This document shows, piece after piece, positions 6,332 to 10,082 of a stretch of DNA of 10,082 nucleotides (the stretch's first letter is position 1; each line of letters starts with the position of its first letter). The translations under genes and the position numbers were made by a program. Source of the DNA: Phascolarctobacterium sp. (GTDB lineage Bacteria; Bacillota; Negativicutes; Acidaminococcales; Acidaminococcaceae); contig DXVZ01000011.1 in the NCBI GenBank assembly GCA_019417125.1, forward strand, positions 1 through 10,082, written 5' to 3'. A model generated the notes under the pieces. It ran no database searches and was not told where the DNA came from. It was given only the letters and a program-made list of their open reading frames with translations.

Positions 6332-8179
6332 GTGAACAAAGAACTAACGATAGATATTTTAAGCAGTGTTGCCAAGCCTGCCCGCTATACTGGGGATGAG
6401 TTCGGCAGCATTGTAAAAACGCCGGAAGAAACAGAAGCCAGTATTGCGCTGGCGTTTCCGGATGTGTACGAAATTGGCATGAGTTATTTGGGCTTTAAAA
6501 TTTTGTACCACATTGTAAATAAACAGCAGGGGCTGGCGGCAGAGCGCGTATGCGCGCCGTGGACGGATATGGAATCCCAAATGCGTGAGAACGGTATACC
6601 TTTGCGCAGCTTGGAAACTGGAAAAATGCTGAGGGATTTTGACTTTGTAGGCTTTACTTTGCAGTACGAATTATCGTACAGTAATATTTTGAACATGCTT
6701 GATTTGGGCAAAGTACCCGTACTGGCGGCGGAACGCGGCGAAAACGACCCGTTTGTCATTGTCGGCGGTCCGTGCGTGTATAACCCAGAACCGCTGGCAG
6801 ACGTGTTTGACATTGCCATTATCGGCGAGGGCGAAGAAGTTTTAATAGAGCTGTTAAACGCTTACCGCGATTGGAAAAAAGCAGGCCGGCCGGGCGGACG
6901 CAGAGGATTTTTAGAACGTGCGGTGCAGATTAAAGGTATCTACGTGCCGTGCTTTTATAAAGTAGAATACAATGACGATAATACCGTAAAAGCGGTTACG
7001 CCTGTTTACGAAGGTGCGCCTGCGGTGATTGAAAAACGTGTGATAAAAGATTTAAATGACGTGGATTTTCCAACGGCGCCGGTAGTTCCGTTTGGCGAAA
7101 TTGTCCACGACCGTATTATGCTGGAAGTTTTCCGCGGCTGTACGCGCGGCTGCCGTTTTTGCCACGCCGGTATGGTGTACCGCCCTGTGCGCGAACGTCA
7201 CCCCGAAGTGTTAAAGGCGCTGGCACGGAAACTGGTGGATAACACAGGCTACAACGAAATTTCGCTGGTATCGTTAAGCACGGCGGATTACACCTGCCTT
7301 GCGCCGATGATTCACGACATGATTGCCGAATTTAAGGATGAGCGTGTCAGCGTGTCGCTGCCGTCGCTGCGTATCGACAGTTTTTCGGTGGACCTTGCCA
7401 AAGAAGTGCAGGCAGTGCGTAAAAGCGGACTGACTTTCGCGCCGGAAGCTGGCAGTCAGCACATGCGCGACGTTATCAACAAAGGCGTAACGGAAGAAGA
7501 CCTGATGAACGCCGTCAGCGCAGCCTTTAAATCCGGCTGGAGCAGTGTTAAGCTGTACTTTATGATTGGCTTGCCTGGCGAAAAAGATGAGGACGTTTTG
7601 GCTATTGCCGATTTGGCAAAAAAAGTGCAGTACAAATACCGTGAAATTACCGGTAAAGGCGGCTGTAAGGTAACAGTAAGCGCCAGCAGCTTTGTGCCTA
7701 AGCCTTATACGCCATTTCAGTGGAGCGCGCAGAACAGCATGGAAGAACTGCGCCGCAAACAGTACCTTTTAAAGGACGCCTTAAAAGTTAAAAATATTAC
7801 TTTTCAGTATCATGACCCGGAAACAAGCATTATGGAAGCCGTTTTTGCGCGCGGCGACAGGCGTTTGGGCAAAGCGTTGTACCTGGCGTGGCAGCGCGGC
7901 GCTAAGTTTGATGGCTGGAGCGAGCAGTTTAATTATCAACGCTGGATTGAAGCATTACAAGACAGCGGGCTTGATAAAGACTTTTACATTGCCCGCGAGC
8001 GCGGCGAAAACGAAGTGTTCCCGTGGGAGCATATCCAGCCGGCAGTATCGCGCGCGTTTTTGCGTAACGAATACAAAAAAGCGCAGCGCGCCGAACTGAC
8101 GCACGATTGCCGCCGCGGCAGCTGCACCGGCTGCGGTGTGTGCCAAAAGCTGGGCGTACAAGTTAAAGTGGAAGGTTAA
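6332..8179 (+). CDS. B12-binding-type radical SAM protein, TIGR03960 family
   Basis: A 615-residue protein of unknown function. The N-terminal part (about residues 35-190) resembles a cobalamin-binding Rossmann domain, with PDVYEIGMSYLGFKILYHI, FVIVGGPC and the IIGEGEE signature seen in such enzymes. The radical SAM core follows: C270-T-R-G-C274-R-F-C277 should hold a [4Fe-4S] cluster that cleaves S-adenosylmethionine, and the GLPGEKDED segment near 413 is typical of the barrel. The C-terminal tail holds a second cysteine cluster, C593, C598, C601 and C604, which could bind another iron-sulfur cluster or zinc. The substrate is not known. Start GTG 6332 was chosen from the ribosome site. The stop lies 4 nt before the next gene, its usual partner; in some bacteria the two are fused. 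Cotranscription with rodA is expected, since no terminator intervenes. Confidence 0.9.
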   Translation: MNKELTIDILSSVAKPARYTGDEFGSIVKTPEETEASIALAFPDVYEIGMSYLGFKILYHIVNKQQGLAAERVCAPWTDMESQMRENGIPLRSLETGKMLRDFDFVGFTLQYELSYSNILNMLDLGKVPVLAAERGENDPFVIVGGPCVYNPEPLADVFDIAIIGEGEEVLIELLNAYRDWKKAGRPGGRRGFLERAVQIKGIYVPCFYKVEYNDDNTVKAVTPVYEGAPAVIEKRVIKDLNDVDFPTAPVVPFGEIVHDRIMLEVFRGCTRGCRFCHAGMVYRPVRERHPEVLKALARKLVDNTGYNEISLVSLSTADYTCLAPMIHDMIAEFKDERVSVSLPSLRIDSFSVDLAKEVQAVRKSGLTFAPEAGSQHMRDVINKGVTEEDLMNAVSAAFKSGWSSVKLYFMIGLPGEKDEDVLAIADLAKKVQYKYREITGKGGCKVTVSASSFVPKPYTPFQWSAQNSMEELRRKQYLLKDALKVKNITFQYHDPETSIMEAVFARGDRRLGKALYLAWQRGAKFDGWSEQFNYQRWIEALQDSGLDKDFYIARERGENEVFPWEHIQPAVSRAFLRNEYKKAQRAELTHDCRRGSCTGCGVCQKLGVQVKVEG

Positions 8180-8183
8180 CAAA

Positions 8184-8897
8184 ATGAAGCTGAGATTAAA
8201 AATAACCAAAGATAAAAGCATAAGGTTTATATCCCACCTTGAATATTTGCGCACTATTGAGCGCGCTATCCGCAGGGCAAAGCTGCCTGCAGCGTACAGC
8301 GAAGGCTTTAATCCGCACTTAAAATTTTCGCTGGCGTCGGCGCTGGGTGTTGGCGTGGTAAGTTACGCCGAATTTTGCGAAATTGAGCTGGCAGAGCCGA
8401 TGACGGCGGAAGAAGCCGTGGCAAGAATGCAAAAAGCACTGCCGCGCGGTATACGCATTTTAGCGGCGGACGTAACGGCAACCAATGCACCGGCACTGAT
8501 GGCTGAAGCTGGCGGTGCAGATTACCGCGTAACCTTGCCTTATGATAAGCCGGTAGATGAAGCTGTGGCGGCATATAACGCAGCGCAAAGCATAATTTAC
8601 GCCAAGGCAGCGCCTAAAGCCAAAACCAAAGTAAAAGAAATTGACGTTAAGTTTTATATTCCGCATATAGCGGCGCAGCAAAACGGCGGCGAGCTGGTGC
8701 TTACCTTTAGCTGCCGTATCACTCCTAACGGCAGTATGAAAGCGGTTGACCTTATCAACACCTTAAACCAGCAGTACAACCTTGGTTTGCCTGCCGAAAA
8801 GGCAGACATAGAACGCCTTGACTTATACAAATATGATGCTCACGGCAACAAAGTGCCCATGCTTGGCGGCGATATGTTTGTAGTAGATCAGGCTTAA
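8184..8897 (+). CDS. TIGR03936 / DUF2344 radical SAM-linked protein
   Basis: A 237-residue protein of the DUF2344 family, which is nearly always encoded beside or fused to the TIGR03960 radical SAM protein. The N-terminus (MKLRLKITKDKSIRFISHLE, then AYSEGFNPHLKFSLASALGVG) is the family's recognisable block. There are no membrane segments, signal peptide or cysteine-based metal motif. The function is unknown; association with the radical SAM enzyme suggests a substrate-binding or accessory subunit, which is inference. A GGAAGG ribosome site (8170-8175) inside the end of the upstream gene lies 8 nt before ATG 8184. A longer in-frame reading starting upstream at 8136 would overlap the radical SAM gene by 44 nt and has no good ribosome site, so it was rejected. 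This is the last gene of the operon. Confidence 0.9.
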   Translation: MKLRLKITKDKSIRFISHLEYLRTIERAIRRAKLPAAYSEGFNPHLKFSLASALGVGVVSYAEFCEIELAEPMTAEEAVARMQKALPRGIRILAADVTATNAPALMAEAGGADYRVTLPYDKPVDEAVAAYNAAQSIIYAKAAPKAKTKVKEIDVKFYIPHIAAQQNGGELVLTFSCRITPNGSMKAVDLINTLNQQYNLGLPAEKADIERLDLYKYDAHGNKVPMLGGDMFVVDQA

Positions 8898-8915
8898 AAT
8901 TTAACAGAATTACGC

Positions 8916-8948
8916 AAATTAACCCCGTTATTACGGGGTTAATTTTTT
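8916..8948 (+). terminator. Strong intrinsic terminator of the rod-shape operon
   Basis: A perfect 13-bp stem, AAATTAACCCCGT (8916-8928) with ACGGGGTTAATTT (8933-8945), closes a TATT loop. The T tract runs through 8948. It lies 18 nt after the DUF2344 stop. The flanking A and T runs may let it work in both directions, but no minus-strand gene is visible nearby. Confidence 0.95.
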
Positions 8949-8966
8949 ATAAATATCAAATAAATA

Positions 8967-8996
8967 TTGCTTATTACAATAAAGCAAATGTATAAT
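8967..8996 (+). promoter_or_regulatory. Promoter of the hrb-like gene
   Basis: A perfect TATAAT at 8991-8996 lies 18 bp after TTGCTT (8967-8972), which matches TTGACA only at TTG. The surroundings are very AT-rich. The predicted transcript start is near 9003, leaving a 60-nt leader before the ATG at 9063. Confidence 0.65.
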
Positions 8997-9005
8997 AAAA
9001 TATAG

Positions 9006-9020
9006 CAGGATAAAATCCTG
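9006..9020 (+). other. Short palindrome at the predicted transcript start
   Basis: CAGGAT (9006-9011) and ATCCTG (9015-9020) form a perfect 6-bp inverted repeat around AAA. It sits at or just after the predicted transcript start of the rubredoxin fusion gene. It could be an operator or a 5' stabilising hairpin. No T tract follows, so it is not a terminator. No regulator for it is visible in this window. Confidence 0.4.
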
Positions 9021-9062
9021 TAAAAACGCAGAATATAAGTTTTTAGAAACGGAGGCATTGGT

Positions 9063-9707
9063 ATGGATAAATCAGTTTTATGGAAAATTTCGTACGGCAT
9101 GTATGCTTTAACAGTAATGGACGGCGCAAGGCCAACCGGCTGCATCATCAACACCGCAGTGCAGGTAACAAGCGTTAACCCGACTATTGCTATCAGCGTT
9201 AATAAAAATAATTATACATATACCGCAATCGAAAAAGCAGGTAAATTTGCATTGACAATCCTGTCGGAAGCTACGCCGCAGAATGTTATTGCGCGTTTGG
9301 GCTTTTGTTCCGGCTGCGATACCGATAAATTTACTGACTGCGGCTTTAGCTGGGAAATGAAAGACGGCCTGCCGGTTGTAACGGATAAAACCAGCGGTTA
9401 CATTACCGCCGAAGTACTGGGCAAATATGAAATGGAAACGCATTATGTAATTTTGGCGCGTGTTATTACCGCCGAAGTGCTAGGCGATTACACGCCGATG
9501 ACCTATAAATATTATCACGATGTAATTAAGGGCAAAGCACCTAAAAACGCGCCGACATACCAGGAAGAAACTGTAGAAGCCACGGGTGAAAAATGGGTTT
9601 GCAGCGTTTGCGGCTACATTTACGAAGGCGATTTAACCAAAGAACCAGACGATTTTACCTGCCCCATTTGCCACCAGCCCAAAAGCTGTTTTAAAAAGGC
9701 AGAGTAG
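9063..9707 (+). CDS. hrb: Flavin reductase-rubredoxin fusion (high molecular weight rubredoxin type)
   Basis: A 214-residue soluble two-domain redox protein. Residues 1 to about 155 form an FMN-binding flavin reductase-like domain (SYGMYALTVMDGARPTGCII, then NTAVQVTSVNPTIAISVNKN). After a linker, residues 177-214 form a short rubredoxin-like domain with four iron ligands: C180-S-V-C183-G-Y and C200-P-I-C203. In Moorella thermoacetica a protein of this architecture, Hrb, passes electrons from NADH to the flavodiiron protein FprA for nitric oxide or oxygen reduction, so a role in oxidative or nitrosative defence is likely here by analogy. Odd points are His204 where rubredoxins usually have glycine (CPxCG), and a CSGC in the flavin domain. 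The start is supported by GGAGG (9051-9055) with 7-nt spacing. The gene has its own promoter, and no fprA homologue is in view. Confidence 0.88.
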   Translation: MDKSVLWKISYGMYALTVMDGARPTGCIINTAVQVTSVNPTIAISVNKNNYTYTAIEKAGKFALTILSEATPQNVIARLGFCSGCDTDKFTDCGFSWEMKDGLPVVTDKTSGYITAEVLGKYEMETHYVILARVITAEVLGDYTPMTYKYYHDVIKGKAPKNAPTYQEETVEATGEKWVCSVCGYIYEGDLTKEPDDFTCPICHQPKSCFKKAE

Positions 9708-9759
9708 GAAAAATAATTTTTAAAGTAAATAGAAGCATCCCTGAAAAACAGGTATAAAA

Positions 9760-9857
9760 ATGAAAACGGATTTACATATCCATTCCGTTTATTCGGATGG
9801 CAGCGACAGCCGCGAAAAATTTTGCGGTTGGCAGCGGCGGACGCATTGCTGAAATAA
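9760..9857 (+). pseudogene. 5' remnant of a PHP-domain phosphoesterase gene
   Basis: An ATG at 9760 opens a frame starting MKTDLHIHSVYSDGS, the metal-binding N-terminal signature of PHP-domain phosphoesterases (DLHxHSxxSDG). The frame ends after 30 codons at the TGA at 9850-9852. Its last ten residues look unlike the family. Adding one A to the A5 run in GAAAAATTTT restores a helix-like continuation, EKILRLAAADALLK, as expected for the PHP family, and that frame meets a TAA at 9855-9857. The intact family is several hundred residues long, so only the first 32 codons or so survive, with a frameshift. A weak AGGT ribosome site (9750-9753) precedes the ATG. A sequencing error would explain the missing A but not the loss of the rest of the gene. 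A functional 30-residue peptide seems unlikely. Confidence 0.7.
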
Positions 9858-9877
9858 GAATAGTACAAATAATTTTT

Positions 9878-9910
9878 AAGACGACGTAAATAATTTACGC
9901 CGTCTTTTTT
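9878..9910 (+). terminator. Intrinsic terminator after hrb and the PHP remnant
   Basis: The stem pairs AAGACG (9878-9883) with CGTCTT (9901-9906) and CGTAAA (9885-9890) with TTTACG (9894-9899). One A-C mismatch separates the two helices, and the loop is 3 nt. The T tract at 9905-9910 favours + strand termination. No hairpin terminator lies between hrb and this site, so the hrb transcript probably ends here. It could also serve a minus-strand gene at the right edge, though its T tract on that strand is poor. Confidence 0.85.
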
Positions 9911-9914
9911 GTTG

Positions 9915-10082
9915 TTAGTTTGGCAATTTTATTTGTTTCATAAAAATATAACCTGCGTGTTCAAACCCGGTAGGGATAATGTTTCCACAAGACCAGTAAA
10001 AGTTAGACTTAGGCAAACTGAAATGTCTTGCGGGGGGGTAAAGGTATGCTAAAATATCATGAGATACAGGGAGGGCACGTGA
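9915..10082 (-). CDS. Possible 3' end of a minus-strand gene (partial, uncertain)
   Basis: On the minus strand one frame is open from the right window edge to a TAA at 9915-9917, giving 55 codons without a stop, while the other two minus frames are broken within the first 35 bases. The tail reads protein-like, with NFYWSCGNIIPTGFEHAGYI then FMKQIKLPN at its end. The stop is followed by the hairpin at 9878-9906, as would fit convergent genes sharing a terminator. Against it, a 55-codon open run can arise by chance, it contains a CCCCCC codon pair, and a plausible + strand promoter and ribosome site overlap it. I recognise no family. The product, if real, starts outside the window. Confidence 0.35.
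   Translation of the reverse strand, partial: SRALPVSHDILAYLYPPARHFSLPKSNFYWSCGNIIPTGFEHAGYIFMKQIKLPN
10028..10055 (+). promoter_or_regulatory. Possible promoter of a gene beyond the right edge
   Basis: TAAAAT (10050-10055) is preceded by TG at 10047-10048, an extended -10. TTGCGG (10028-10033) lies 16 bp upstream as a partial -35 (TTG only). The spacer contains a run of seven G (10032-10038), which overlaps the end of the -35. It competes with the minus-strand reading across the same bases. Confidence 0.45.
10069..10075 (+). promoter_or_regulatory. Possible ribosome binding site at the right edge
   Basis: GGGAGGG resembles a strong ribosome site. A GTG at 10079 lies only 3 nt after it, which is too close. 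A start at 10082, whose first base A is the last base of the window, would be at 6-nt spacing if the next two bases are TG. This cannot be settled within the window. Confidence 0.4.

Noticed and set aside
8136..8183. Longer N-terminus of the DUF2344 protein
   Set aside because: The extra 16 residues overlap the coding sequence of the radical SAM gene and precede the family's normal MKLRLKITK start, which has its own ribosome site.
9130..9139. GCCAACCGGC in hrb repeats a 10-base string in the radC leader (261-270)
   Set aside because: It lies inside a conserved coding motif (RPTGC), and there is no extension beyond 12 bases, so this is coincidence.
9740..9752. CCTG-AAAAA-CAGG hairpin between hrb and the PHP remnant as a terminator
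   Set aside because: The stem has only 4 bp and no T tract follows; the good terminator is at 9878-9910.
9911..10082. Riboswitch, tRNA or small RNA in the right-edge segment
   Set aside because: I looked for T-box, SAM, cobalamin, FMN and glycine riboswitch signatures and a tRNA T-arm around GTTCAAACCC; flanking bases do not form the needed stems.
1..10082. CRISPR arrays, insertion sequences, phage or toxin-antitoxin genes
   Set aside because: No direct repeat arrays, terminal inverted repeats, transposase motifs or small paired genes were seen.

Overview
The window carries a rod-shape (elongasome) operon from a Firmicute-type bacterium, all on the + strand, followed by a separate flavin reductase/rubredoxin gene and a short degraded region. 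The order radC-mreB-mreC-mreD-mrdA-rodA, the strong GGAGG-type ribosome sites, the use of TTG and GTG starts, the extended -10 promoters and the rubredoxin fusion protein typical of anaerobes suggest an anaerobic Firmicute. Gene content and moderate GC would fit the Negativicutes (diderm Firmicutes), but that placement is inference, not shown by any single feature.

Layout. Positions 1-134 hold the last 43 codons of an unrecognised gene, closed by an intrinsic terminator. After an AT-rich gap with an extended -10 promoter and a structured leader, eight genes run from 305 to 8897 with gaps of at most 23 nt: radC, mreB, mreC, mreD, mrdA (PBP2), rodA, a radical SAM protein of the TIGR03960 type and its partner of the TIGR03936/DUF2344 type. 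A 13-bp hairpin terminator at 8916-8948 ends the unit. A second promoter then drives an Hrb-like flavin reductase-rubredoxin fusion (9063-9707). Downstream lies a decayed 5' fragment of a PHP-domain phosphoesterase gene (9760-9857), another terminator, and a right-edge segment. That segment has a possible + strand promoter and ribosome site, and also a minus-strand reading frame open to the window end.

How the genes work together. MreB filaments, the MreC/MreD membrane proteins, the RodA glycosyltransferase and the PBP2 transpeptidase together form the elongasome, which inserts lateral-wall peptidoglycan. RadC is a JAMM-fold protein commonly found next to mreB, with an unsettled role. The two last operon genes are a conserved pair of unknown function; their tight coupling to the cell-wall genes is the most open biological question here.

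No CRISPR array, insertion sequence, tRNA, rRNA or obvious defence island was seen. Most of the window is ordinary core genome. The points worth a second look are the radical SAM/DUF2344 pair, the altered rubredoxin knuckle, the PHP gene remnant and the ambiguous right edge.
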